Assembly (NCBI RefSeq): GCF_036541425.1 | Contig: NZ_JAZHFT010000004.1 | Span: forward strand, 62,001-126,000 | DNA from: Consotaella aegiceratis | GTDB lineage: Bacteria > Pseudomonadota > Alphaproteobacteria > Rhizobiales > Rhizobiaceae | Direction of reading: 5' to 3' | DNA length: 64,000 nt | Shown here: positions 29,232-37,732 of the stretch, in pieces | How positions within the stretch are numbered: the first letter of the stretch is position 1 | How the letters are laid out: each line of letters begins with the position of its first letter | The notes under the pieces: model-generated | The model's database searches: none | Told to the model about the DNA's origin: nothing | The model's input: only the letters and a program-made list of their open reading frames with translations | Made by a program: the position numbers and the translations under genes

Positions 29232-30377
29232 ATGCCTGAACTAACCGTGCCCGCTACCCCCGCCACGGAGCGGATGCCGCATGTCGCGATCGATCGCGAC
29301 GCGCTCAAGGCGAACTGGCGGCTGCTGGCCTCTCGCACGCCCGACGCGCGCACCGGGGCGGCAGTCAAAGCCAACGGCTACGGGCTGGGCGCGAGCGATG
29401 TCGCCGAGGCGCTTTACGAGGAGGGATGTCGCGACTTCTTCGTGGCCTGGGCGAGCGAGGGCGCCGAAGTGCGCCGACGGCTCGCGCATCGCCCCTGCCA
29501 TATCTTCGTCCTTCAGGGCATGGACCGCAGCGCCGCCGCGCTTTGCCGCGAGGCGTCGCTGGTGCCGGTTCTGTCGACCCCGGACGACGTGGCGATCTGG
29601 ATCGAGGCCGGCGGGTCCGAGCGCCACGCTCCTGCCGCGCTTCAGCTCGAGACCGGCATGAACCGCCTGGGTCTCGACGAAGCGGAGGCCCGTCGTGCAT
29701 CCGAACTGGCCCGCGACGGCCGGCTGCACCTCGATTTGGTGATGAGCCACCTGGCGTCGGGCGACGATCGCGCCTCGCCGCAGAGCGAAGAGCAGCTTGT
29801 CCGCTTCCGCGATCTGGTGCGGCTTTTTCCCGGCGTCTCGCGCTCGCTCGCCAACTCGGCGGGAGTGTTTCTCGGCGAAGCCTTCCATTTCGACGTCACC
29901 CGGCCCGGCATCGCCCTCTACGGCGGAGAAGCCGGGCTCGCCGAGACCGGCCTCATCCGGCCCGTCGCCACGCTGACCGCGCACGTGCTCCAGGTCCGCA
30001 CGGGGCGCAAAGGTGAGGCTGCGGGCTATGGCGCCGCCGCCAAACTCACGCGCGACACGCGGATCGCCACGGTGGGTCTCGGCTACGCCGACGGCTATCT
30101 GCGTGCGGAGTCCGGCGCCGGCACGCCGATCCGCAGCCAATTGGAAGGGCCGCACGTCTTCGTTGCTGGCGCCAGGGCGCCGGTGCTCGGCCGCATCTCC
30201 ATGGACCTGACTTTGATCGATGTGACCGACCTGCCGGAAGGCGCCGTCAAGCCGGGCGATCCGGTGGAGTTTTTCGGCCTGAATATCGCGATCGATACCG
30301 TCGCGCGCTCCGCCGGCACGATTTCCTACGAGTTGCTGACGGGGCTCGGCCCTCGCGTCAAGCGGCTGTGGACCTGA
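29232..30377 (+). CDS. alr: Alanine racemase
   Basis: A 381-residue fold-III PLP enzyme. The PLP Lys lies in GAAVKANGYGLGAS (about 37-50), the substrate/PLP residues in MNRLGLD, and the C-terminal domain with the second catalytic Tyr follows GYGAAAKLTRDTRIATVGLGYADGY. It makes D-alanine for peptidoglycan. It is transcribed with dnaB (9 bp gap) and radA (6 bp gap). Confidence 0.95.
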   Translation: MPELTVPATPATERMPHVAIDRDALKANWRLLASRTPDARTGAAVKANGYGLGASDVAEALYEEGCRDFFVAWASEGAEVRRRLAHRPCHIFVLQGMDRSAAALCREASLVPVLSTPDDVAIWIEAGGSERHAPAALQLETGMNRLGLDEAEARRASELARDGRLHLDLVMSHLASGDDRASPQSEEQLVRFRDLVRLFPGVSRSLANSAGVFLGEAFHFDVTRPGIALYGGEAGLAETGLIRPVATLTAHVLQVRTGRKGEAAGYGAAAKLTRDTRIATVGLGYADGYLRAESGAGTPIRSQLEGPHVFVAGARAPVLGRISMDLTLIDVTDLPEGAVKPGDPVEFFGLNIAIDTVARSAGTISYELLTGLGPRVKRLWT

Positions 30378-30383
30378 AGGCCC

Positions 30384-31769
30384 ATGGCGAGGACCAAGAC
30401 GAGCTTCATCTGTCAGAACTGCGGCTCGGTTTACGCCCGCTGGCAGGGCCGCTGCGACGCCTGCGGCGAATGGAACACCATCGTCGAGGAAAACGCCGGA
30501 GCGGGCATCGGCGGCGGTCCGCAGCGTTCGCGCCGCAAGGGCCGGCCCGCCGCGCTGCTGCCGCTGGCCGGCGAGATGGAGGAAGCGCCGCGCATCGTCA
30601 CCCGCATCGAAGAGTTCGACCGGGCCACCGGCGGCGGTATCGTGCGTGGTTCGGCCCTCTTGGTGGGCGGCGATCCCGGCATCGGCAAGTCGACGCTGCT
30701 GATGCAGGCCTCGGCGGCGCTCAGCCGTGGCGGCCATAAGGTCATCTACGTTTCCGGCGAAGAGGCCGTGGCGCAGGTCCGCCTTCGCGCCCAGCGGCTG
30801 GGCGCCGAGGACACCGGCGTCCTGCTGATGGCCGAGACCAACGTCGAGGATATCCTGGCGACCCTCGGCGAAGAGCGGCGGCCGGATCTGCTCGTGGTCG
30901 ACTCGATCCAGACGCTGTGGACCGATCTGGCGGAATCGGCGCCGGGCACCGTCACCCAGGTTCGCGGCGCCGTGCAGGCGCTGATCCGCTACGCCAAGTC
31001 GACCGGCGCGGCGGTGATCCTGGTCGGCCACGTCACCAAGGAAGGCCAGATCGCCGGCCCCCGCGTAGTCGAGCACATGGTCGACGCCGTGCTCTATTTC
31101 GAAGGTGAAGGCGGCCATCACTACCGCATCCTACGTACCGTGAAGAACCGCTTCGGGCCGACCGACGAGATCGGCGTCTTCGAAATGTCCGATATCGGTC
31201 TGCGCGAGGTGTCGAATCCGTCCGAACTGTTTCTGGGAGAGCGCAACGCCTCGTCTCCCGGCGCCGCGGTGTTTGCCGGAATGGAAGGCACGCGCCCCGT
31301 GCTCGTCGAGATCCAGGCCCTGGTCGCGCCCTCGACTCTCGGCACGCCGCGACGGGCCGTCGTCGGCTGGGATTCGGCGCGTCTGGCGATGGTGCTGGCG
31401 GTGCTCGAGGCCCGCTGCGGGGTGCGGATGGGCCAACATGACGTCTATCTCAACGTGGCCGGCGGCTTTCGAATTTCGGAGCCGGCTGCCGATCTGGCGG
31501 TGGCCGCCGCGCTCGTCTCGTCGCTGTCGGGCCTTGCCCTGCCGAGCGATGGCGTCTATTTCGGCGAGATCAGCCTGTCGGGTGGCATCAGGGCGGTCTC
31601 GCACACCGCTCAGCGGTTGAAGGAAGCGGCCAAGCTCGGCTTTCGGCGAGCTGTCGTCCCCTCGGCGGCGGTGGATCTTCCGAAGGAATCGGATGTCGCT
31701 GCCCGACCGATCGATGCTCTGCAGCAACTGGTGGACGCCGTAGCCGGCGAAGTCTCGATGGGATCTTGA
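30384..31769 (+). CDS. radA: DNA repair protein RadA
   Basis: A 461-residue RadA/Sms: zinc finger C10-x2-C13 and C24-x2-C27 (FICQNCG, RCDACGEW), the RecA-like ATPase with Walker A VGGDPGIGKSTLLM, the family-specific KNRFGPTDEIGVF motif and a C-terminal Lon-like domain (VAGGFRISEPAADLAVAAAL). It drives branch migration in recombination intermediates. The length matches the family. Confidence 0.96.
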   Translation: MARTKTSFICQNCGSVYARWQGRCDACGEWNTIVEENAGAGIGGGPQRSRRKGRPAALLPLAGEMEEAPRIVTRIEEFDRATGGGIVRGSALLVGGDPGIGKSTLLMQASAALSRGGHKVIYVSGEEAVAQVRLRAQRLGAEDTGVLLMAETNVEDILATLGEERRPDLLVVDSIQTLWTDLAESAPGTVTQVRGAVQALIRYAKSTGAAVILVGHVTKEGQIAGPRVVEHMVDAVLYFEGEGGHHYRILRTVKNRFGPTDEIGVFEMSDIGLREVSNPSELFLGERNASSPGAAVFAGMEGTRPVLVEIQALVAPSTLGTPRRAVVGWDSARLAMVLAVLEARCGVRMGQHDVYLNVAGGFRISEPAADLAVAAALVSSLSGLALPSDGVYFGEISLSGGIRAVSHTAQRLKEAAKLGFRRAVVPSAAVDLPKESDVAARPIDALQQLVDAVAGEVSMGS

Positions 31770-31833
31770 TTTTGTCCTGTTGTGCGAGTGTAACACGTCG
31801 ATGATCGACCTTCGGACGAGGCCGCTGCTTTAG

Positions 31834-32424
31834 ATGACCGTCACGCTTCTCGATGCGATCCTGATCGGGATCATGCTGGTCTCGGGCTTTCTGGCGATGG
31901 TCCGCGGCTTTTCCCGCGAGGTCCTCTCGGTCCTGTCGTGGCTGGCGGCAGCCGTTGCCGCCTACATGTTCTATGGGCCGGTGATGCCCTATGCCCAGCG
32001 CTACATCTCCAACGAGATGGTGGCGATGGGCGTTTCGGCGCTCATCGTGTTCCTGGTGACGCTGATCATCGTCTCCTTCATCACGCTCAGGATCGCCGAT
32101 TTCATCATCGATAGCCGGGTCGGTCCGCTCGATCGGGCGCTCGGCTTCATCTTCGGCGCGGTGCGCGGCCTGCTGCTCGTGGTCGTGGCCATTCTGTTCT
32201 TCAATTGGCTGGCTCCGGCCGAAACCCAGCCGGCCTGGGTTGCGAACGCTCAGTCCAAGCCCTGGCTCGACGATCTCGGCCAGCGTCTGGTGACGGCCCT
32301 GCCCGAAAACCCCGAGCGAATGATCCTGGGTCGCCTGGACGACGACGCCGAAGGCTCCGACGAGCCGACGTCGATCGAAGGCGCGATCGAGAACGGCACC
32401 CCGGCGGAAGGCACGACCGAGTGA
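31834..32424 (+). CDS. CvpA family membrane protein
   Basis: A 196-residue protein with four hydrophobic segments in the first ~125 residues, starting MTVTLLDAILIGIMLVSGFLAMVRGFSREVLSVLSW, the CvpA signature, and an acidic soluble tail. CvpA is needed for colicin V production in E. coli and in general for envelope stress tolerance; its molecular role is unknown. It lies just upstream of purF, exactly as cvpA does in E. coli. Confidence 0.9.
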   Translation: MTVTLLDAILIGIMLVSGFLAMVRGFSREVLSVLSWLAAAVAAYMFYGPVMPYAQRYISNEMVAMGVSALIVFLVTLIIVSFITLRIADFIIDSRVGPLDRALGFIFGAVRGLLLVVVAILFFNWLAPAETQPAWVANAQSKPWLDDLGQRLVTALPENPERMILGRLDDDAEGSDEPTSIEGAIENGTPAEGTTE

Positions 32425-32579
32425 CGGGTCGCTGACACATGGCCCTGCCCTGGCCGCAGTTGAATGCTTTTACGGCTGGGCAAGCATGACTTGTGAATCG
32501 CGGGGCATGGAGCCTTGCGGCATCGTCCGGTGCATGGCTGGATAGGTCCTGCCCACGCCGGCGCGGAACGAGTGAGCGA

Positions 32580-34037
32580 ATGGACGAAACGCCTTTTGGC
32601 GACACCGACTCCTTGCACGAGGAGTGCGGTGTCTTTGGTATTTTCCAACGGACCGACGCGGCCGCGCTGGTGACGCTCGGCTTGCACGCCCTGCAGCACA
32701 GAGGGCAGGAGGCGGCCGGCATCGTCGCCTTCGACGGCAGCCAGTTCCATGTCGAGCGCCATGCCGGCCTGATCGGCGACACCTTCACGCAGCAGTCGGT
32801 CTTGGAGCGGCTGCCGGGTGAATGCGCCATCGGCCACACCCGCTATTCGACCACCGGCGGCGGCGGCCTGCGCAATGTCCAACCGTTCTTTGCCGAGCTC
32901 TCGGCCGGCGGGTTCGCGGTCGCCCATAACGGCAACATCACCAACGCCCGCACGGTGCAGCGCGAGTTGCAGCGGCGCGGCTCGATCTTCTCCTCGACGT
33001 CCGACACGGAGACGATCCTGCATCTGATCGCCACCAGCGGCGCGCGGCTGTTCGTCGACAAGCTGATCGATGCGCTGTCGCGCCTGGAAGGCGCCTTCTC
33101 GCTGGTCGGCCTATCACCCAAACAGATGATCGGCGTGCGCGATCCGCTGGGTATTCGGCCCCTGGTTCTGGGCGAACTGGAAGGCTCGCCGATTCTCGCC
33201 TCGGAGACCTGCGCGCTCGACATCATCGGTGCCGACTTCGTGCGCGACATCCAGCCGGGCGAACTGGTGGTCATCACCGCCGAGGGCATCGAGAGCCTGT
33301 TCCCCTTCCAGGCCCGCCGGCCGCGGCTGTGCCTGTTCGAATATGTCTATTTCGCCCGTCCCGACTCCATCGTCGAGGGCCGGAACGTCTACGAGGTCCG
33401 CAAGAGGATCGGTGCGGAACTGGCGCGGGAAAGCGCGGTCGAGGCCGACGTCGTGGTTCCCGTGCCCGATTCGGGCGTGCCGGCGGCCATCGGCTACGCC
33501 CAGGAGGCGAACCTGCCGTTCGAGCTCGGCATCATTCGCAACCACTATGTCGGGCGCACCTTCATTCAGCCGACGGACGCCATCCGCCACATGGGCGTGA
33601 AGCTCAAGCACAATGCCAATCGCGAAGCCCTGGAAGGCAAACGCATCGTGCTGGTCGACGATTCGATCGTGCGCGGCACGACCTCGCAGAAGATCGTGCA
33701 GATGGTACGCGAGGCTGGTGCCCGCGAGGTGCACATGCGCATTGCCAGTCCGCCGACGCGGGGCAGCTGCTTCTATGGCGTGGACACGCCCGAAAAGGCC
33801 AAACTGCTCGCCTCGCGCATGAGCATCGAGGAAATGGCGGAGTTCATTCACGCCGATTCGCTGGCTTTCCTGTCGATCGACGGCCTTTACCGGGCCGCCG
33901 GAGAGCTGGAGCGCCATGCGATCGCGCCGCAATTCTGCGATGCGTGCTTCACTGGCGACTATCCGACGGCGCTGACCGACCACGACGACACAGAAAACAA
34001 CGTCCATCAACTGCCGCTCTTGGGAGGGATCGTGTAG
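32580..34037 (+). CDS. purF: Amidophosphoribosyltransferase
   Basis: A 485-residue PurF. The short propeptide MDETPFGDTDSLHEE precedes Cys16 (CGVFGIF), the glutaminase nucleophile exposed by self-cleavage. GHTRYSTTGGGG and HNGNITNA are further glutaminase motifs, and the PRTase loop is IVLVDDSIVRGTTSQKIV (about 356-373). It catalyses the first step of purine synthesis. The ATG at 32580 places the propeptide at the family length; the upstream extension is not conserved. TAG at its end is followed immediately by the ATG of the next gene. Confidence 0.97.
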   Translation: MDETPFGDTDSLHEECGVFGIFQRTDAAALVTLGLHALQHRGQEAAGIVAFDGSQFHVERHAGLIGDTFTQQSVLERLPGECAIGHTRYSTTGGGGLRNVQPFFAELSAGGFAVAHNGNITNARTVQRELQRRGSIFSSTSDTETILHLIATSGARLFVDKLIDALSRLEGAFSLVGLSPKQMIGVRDPLGIRPLVLGELEGSPILASETCALDIIGADFVRDIQPGELVVITAEGIESLFPFQARRPRLCLFEYVYFARPDSIVEGRNVYEVRKRIGAELARESAVEADVVVPVPDSGVPAAIGYAQEANLPFELGIIRNHYVGRTFIQPTDAIRHMGVKLKHNANREALEGKRIVLVDDSIVRGTTSQKIVQMVREAGAREVHMRIASPPTRGSCFYGVDTPEKAKLLASRMSIEEMAEFIHADSLAFLSIDGLYRAAGELERHAIAPQFCDACFTGDYPTALTDHDDTENNVHQLPLLGGIV

Positions 34038-34778
34038 ATGACCGGCCGCCTATCGGGACGCGTTGCGCTCGTCACCGGCGCTTCGCGCGGCATCGGGTTT
34101 CAGCTGGCGCGGCTTCTCGCCGCCGAGGGCGCGCATGTCCTCGCCGTGGCGCGCACCGTGGGCGGGCTGGAAGAACTCGACGACATCATCAAACGCGAAG
34201 GCGGCAGCGCCACGCTGGTGCCGCTCGACCTGACGGACATGGGCGGCATCGATCGCCTGGGTGGCGCCATCGCCGAGCGATGGGAAAAGCTCGACGTCCT
34301 GGTCGTCAATGCCGGCCTGCTCGGCGTTCTGGCGCCGATCGGCCACATCGAAGCGAAGACCTTCGAGCAGACGATGGCGGTCAACGTCACTTCGGCCTGG
34401 CGGCTGATCCGTTCGACCGACCCGCTGCTGCGCCGCTCCGACGCGGGCCGCGCGATCCTGATGTCGTCCGGCGCCGCCCACTCCTGCAAGGCGTTCTGGG
34501 GGCTATACGCCTCGAGCAAGGCGGCGATCGAGGCGCTGGGCCGCTCGTGGGCGGCCGAGACCGAGAACCTGCCGCTGCGCGTCAACATGGTCAATCCGGG
34601 CGCCACGCGCACCGGCATGCGCGCCCAGGCGATGCCCGGCGAGGACCCGAAGACGCTGCCGACGGCGCGCGAGGTGGCCGAAAAGATCCTGCCGCTCGCC
34701 CTGCCAGACCTCACCGAGACCGGCATGTATTTTGAGGTGCGCGAAGACCGCTTCAAGGCCTATCGCCAACCGGAATGA
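34038..34778 (+). CDS. Short-chain dehydrogenase/reductase
   Basis: A 246-residue SDR: cofactor motif VTGASRGIGFQLA (about 13-25), VVNAGLLGVLAPI, the active-site Ser in LMSSGAAHSCKAFWGLY, and YASSKAAIEALG (Tyr/Lys). It begins directly after the purF stop with no gap, so it is coupled to purF; this arrangement is conserved in many Rhizobiales. The substrate is unknown. Confidence 0.9.
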   Translation: MTGRLSGRVALVTGASRGIGFQLARLLAAEGAHVLAVARTVGGLEELDDIIKREGGSATLVPLDLTDMGGIDRLGGAIAERWEKLDVLVVNAGLLGVLAPIGHIEAKTFEQTMAVNVTSAWRLIRSTDPLLRRSDAGRAILMSSGAAHSCKAFWGLYASSKAAIEALGRSWAAETENLPLRVNMVNPGATRTGMRAQAMPGEDPKTLPTAREVAEKILPLALPDLTETGMYFEVREDRFKAYRQPE

Positions 34779-34785
34779 CGGACGT

Positions 34786-34811
34786 CGGAGGGCCGGTTTC
34801 ACCGCCCTCCG
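34786..34811. terminator. Bidirectional hairpin between SDR and SEC-C genes
   Basis: CGGAGGG (34786-34792) pairs with CCCTCCG (34805-34811), extended inside by CGG/CCG after one bulged C. It sits in the 34-bp gap between two convergent genes. The stem is strong, but T runs are poor. Confidence 0.55.
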
Positions 34812-34812
34812 T

Positions 34813-35496
34813 TCAATGCACCATACCGTGGCATTTCTTGAACTTCTTGCCCGAGCCGCAAGGGCACGGATCGTTGCGCCCGACGCCGTCGAACTGCGAC
34901 AACCTCGAATTCGGATCGGGACCTGCGACGCTCATGCGGTGGTCGTACAGCATCTGAACGCAGGGGGGGATCAAGTCCGGTGCATCGCGCGTCAGCCCAT
35001 CGGCCTCGTCGTCCGGCAGATTGCTCTCGCCTTCGGCGATGACCGTCATGTGAACCAGCATCGAGACAGACGCCCCCACATCGTCCTTGACCGCGGCCAG
35101 CTTCTTCCAGCTGTCGAGGCGCAGGGCCATGGCCTTGCCGAATCCCGACGCCCAGAGCTCCCACATCGTCTCGTCATGCCGCAGATCGTAGTCGAGGATC
35201 GGCGAATACCGGCCTTCGTTCAACTCCGTGACGATCGAGTTGTAATGCTCCATCACGAGGCGGATCAGCTTGTTCGCCTCTTTCTCGTTCTCGAAGACCG
35301 GCTCCGCTTCGTCGTCGCCCTCGGTGTTCCAGACCAGACGCAGCCACTCGCCGGGCATGATCATGTCGGGGCATACGATGATCCCCGCCAGGAAGCCGTC
35401 GAGTTCCGACAGGAGCATCGGCTCGCACCGGTCGAGCAGGGCGGAAAGATGCTTGTCGAGAAGCTTCGCGTGACGCGGTATCTCGTCGGCCATCAT
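34813..35496 (-). CDS. UPF0149 family protein with C-terminal SEC-C zinc motif
   Basis: A 227-residue protein. The body matches UPF0149/YecA-like proteins (LLSELDGFLAGIIVCPDMIMPGEWLRLVW, about 28-56), and the end is a SEC-C motif GRNDPCPCGSGKKFKKCHG (about 206-224), the zinc-binding module of SecA tails and YecA. Members are thought to act at the ribosome or with SecA; the exact role here is unknown. It overlaps the stop of the upstream PNPOx-like gene by 4 nt (ATGA). Confidence 0.88.
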   Translation of the reverse strand: MMADEIPRHAKLLDKHLSALLDRCEPMLLSELDGFLAGIIVCPDMIMPGEWLRLVWNTEGDDEAEPVFENEKEANKLIRLVMEHYNSIVTELNEGRYSPILDYDLRHDETMWELWASGFGKAMALRLDSWKKLAAVKDDVGASVSMLVHMTVIAEGESNLPDDEADGLTRDAPDLIPPCVQMLYDHRMSVAGPDPNSRLSQFDGVGRNDPCPCGSGKKFKKCHGMVH

Positions 35497-36092
35497 ATGT
35501 TCTCCGCGGGGTGTCCCGACCGCTGTTCTGCGGTCTCCTCAGCCTCGGGCATGCCGGTCGGCAGACCGTCCATGCTGACGGCGTTGTTCTTGCAGCGGTA
35601 GGCGACAAGGCCGTCGGGACCCTTGTTCTCGGCCCAGCGCGCCATGGTCGGCCGTTCGCCAACATAGTCGAAGAACGGCACTCCGTAGCCGCACGACGTC
35701 TGGACCAGATCGACGTCCAAAAACACGACCTGGCGCGCGCCGAGCGGCGCGACGCCGCCATAATGAGCGTCAAGAAACGCCTCGTACTCGTCCGAGCCAT
35801 GAAAGGCGCTATGGCCGCGGCCATAGAGCCGCAGGATCAACGGTGCTCCCTCAAAGGCGCAGAACATCAGCGTCAGCCGCCCATCGGCGATGAGATGGGC
35901 CGAGGTCTCGCTGCCGCTCCCGGTCATATCGAGATAGGCGACCGCATTATCGGACAGGACATGCAGGTGGTCGGTGGAACGCGGCGAGATGTTGACCCGC
36001 GTTCCAGCGGCCGCCGAGGCGGTGAAAAAGATCTTCTGGCGCCCGATGAACTCGCGCCGGGTCGCATCGATCGCGGCAAACTGCTTGGCCAT
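35493..36092 (-). CDS. Pyridoxamine 5'-phosphate oxidase family protein
   Basis: A 199-residue flavin split-barrel protein starting MAKQFAAIDATRREFIGRQKIFFTASAAAGTRVNISPR, with AYLDMTGSGSETSAHLIADGRLTLMFCAFEGAPLILRLYG, typical of the Rhizobiales PNPOx-like family that probably binds FMN. It is not true PdxH. The substrate is unknown. It is coupled by overlap to the UPF0149 gene. Confidence 0.88.
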   Translation of the reverse strand: MAKQFAAIDATRREFIGRQKIFFTASAAAGTRVNISPRSTDHLHVLSDNAVAYLDMTGSGSETSAHLIADGRLTLMFCAFEGAPLILRLYGRGHSAFHGSDEYEAFLDAHYGGVAPLGARQVVFLDVDLVQTSCGYGVPFFDYVGERPTMARWAENKGPDGLVAYRCKNNAVSMDGLPTGMPEAEETAEQRSGHPAENI

Positions 36093-36152
36093 GGCGGTCC
36101 CCCTTGTGCAAGATCTGGCGCAGCCGCCGCATCTCTCAATATCGGAGGATCG

Positions 36153-36965
36153 TCAGTGGCCGTGTTCGCGCTCCCGCAAGGCGCGCTTGCGGTAGGCGCG
36201 CACCGAAAAACCGATCGAGATGAAATAGGCGATGCCGGTGACCACCAGCGTCTGCCACAGGAAGCTCATCAGCAGCGCGACGTAGAGCACGACGAGCAGG
36301 ATCACCGGCATCACGATGTCGCGCCGCAGACGAAGCGCCACGGTCTTGCCCGACCAGGTCGGCAGTCGGCTCGCCATCAAAAGGCCGATGAAGACCAGGT
36401 AGATCGACGACAGCGTCGCGGTCACGGGATAGTAGCCGAGGTCGACGCCCATGAAGCTGACATACATCGGAAACAATGCCAGCCCAGCGCCAGCGGGCGC
36501 CGGGACGCCGACGAAGAACGCGGTCTGCCATTTCGGCCGATGCGGATCGTCGAGCATGGTGTTGAAACGGGCGAGCCGCAGCGCGCAGGTCGAGGCATAG
36601 AGCAGCGCCGCGATCCAGCCGATGGAGCCCGCCGGGCTCAGCGTGTGCGCATAGAGCACGAGCGCCGGCGCCACGCCGAAATTGACGATGTCGGCGAGTG
36701 AATCCATCTCGGCGCCGAACCGGCTCTGCCCTTTGAGCATCCGAGCGATGCGGCCGTCGATGCCGTCGAGCACCGCGGCGCCCAGCACCATGGCCACCGC
36801 GATCTCGAACCGACCTTCGAAGGCCAGCCGCACGCCAGTCATCCCGGCGCAGATCGCCAGGATCGTCACGACATTGGGAATGACGCTTCGGAAGGCGATG
36901 CGCCGCTTGGCTTCGGGCGTATCGTCGGGAGCGTCAAACGGCTGGAAGGGAGACGGGCCGGCCAT
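36153..36965 (-). CDS. pssA: CDP-diacylglycerol--serine O-phosphatidyltransferase
   Basis: A 270-residue membrane protein with the CDP-alcohol phosphotransferase signature: DGIDGRIARMLKG, then GAEMDSLAD about eight residues on (about 86-107), giving the D-G-x2-A-R-x8-G-x3-D-x3-D spacing. About eight hydrophobic helices. It makes phosphatidylserine. Its ATG shares one base with the psd stop (TGATG), so the two steps of phosphatidylethanolamine synthesis are coupled. Confidence 0.95.
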   Translation of the reverse strand: MAGPSPFQPFDAPDDTPEAKRRIAFRSVIPNVVTILAICAGMTGVRLAFEGRFEIAVAMVLGAAVLDGIDGRIARMLKGQSRFGAEMDSLADIVNFGVAPALVLYAHTLSPAGSIGWIAALLYASTCALRLARFNTMLDDPHRPKWQTAFFVGVPAPAGAGLALFPMYVSFMGVDLGYYPVTATLSSIYLVFIGLLMASRLPTWSGKTVALRLRRDIVMPVILLVVLYVALLMSFLWQTLVVTGIAYFISIGFSVRAYRKRALREREHGH

Positions 36966-37663
36966 CAGTCGCGCCGCGCCGGCCAGGAGGACAGACCGTC
37001 CCCGAATTCGGCAATGACGGTCTCGCCGGCAATGGCGGTCTGCCCTTCTGCGACGCGGGCCACCGCGCCATCGGGCAGATAGACGTCGAGCCGCGATCCG
37101 AAGCGGATCAGGCCGAAGCGCTCGCCGGCCTCCAGACGATCGCCAAGGCTGGCCCAGCAGACGATGCGGCGGGCGACGAGGCCCGCGATCTGAACCACGC
37201 CGATCTCGCCCTGGGCGGAGTCGATCACCAGCGAATTGCGCTCGTTCAACTCGCTCGCCTTGTCGAGTTCGGCATTTTGAAACTGGCCCTCGCGATAGAC
37301 GATCCGGGCCACCTGACCGCGCATCGGCATCCGGTTCACATGGCAGCTGAAGACATCCATGAAGATCGAAATGCGCAGCATGGGGTCACTGCCGAGATCG
37401 AGTTCCTGCGGCGGCAGGACGTGGCCGACCAGCGACACGCGGCCATCGGCCGGGCTGACGACCAGTTGGTCGGCGAGCGGCGTCACCCGCTGCGGGTCGC
37501 GGAAGAAATAGGCGCACCAGAGCGTCAGGAGGAAACCGATCCAGAACAGCGGCTGCCAGAGGAAGCCGAGCACGATCGCCACGACGAAAAAGCCAGCGAC
37601 GAACGGCCAACCGGCCCGGTGAACGGGCACCAGCACGTTGCGGATGGATGCAAGGATATGCAA
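36965..37663 (-). CDS. psd: Phosphatidylserine decarboxylase
   Basis: A 232-residue bacterial short-form Psd. Two N-terminal hydrophobic segments (VAGFFVVAIVLGFLWQPLFWIGFLLTLW), then VVSPADGRV, MDVFSCHVNR and the self-cleavage site RFGSRLDVYLP, where Gly-Ser cleavage makes the pyruvoyl group. I place the start at the TTG at 37663 since GAGGAGG lies 5-7 nt upstream and it gives the usual length (about 232); the longer frame adds 20 unconserved residues. It decarboxylates phosphatidylserine made by PssA. Confidence 0.94.
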   Translation of the reverse strand: MHILASIRNVLVPVHRAGWPFVAGFFVVAIVLGFLWQPLFWIGFLLTLWCAYFFRDPQRVTPLADQLVVSPADGRVSLVGHVLPPQELDLGSDPMLRISIFMDVFSCHVNRMPMRGQVARIVYREGQFQNAELDKASELNERNSLVIDSAQGEIGVVQIAGLVARRIVCWASLGDRLEAGERFGLIRFGSRLDVYLPDGAVARVAEGQTAIAGETVIAEFGDGLSSWPARRD

Positions 37664-37732
37664 CGAGCCCTCCTCTGCTTGCGGGCCGGCCGGATGGCGC
37701 CGTCCCTTGATTGATCGCCGCATTGGGCGCCG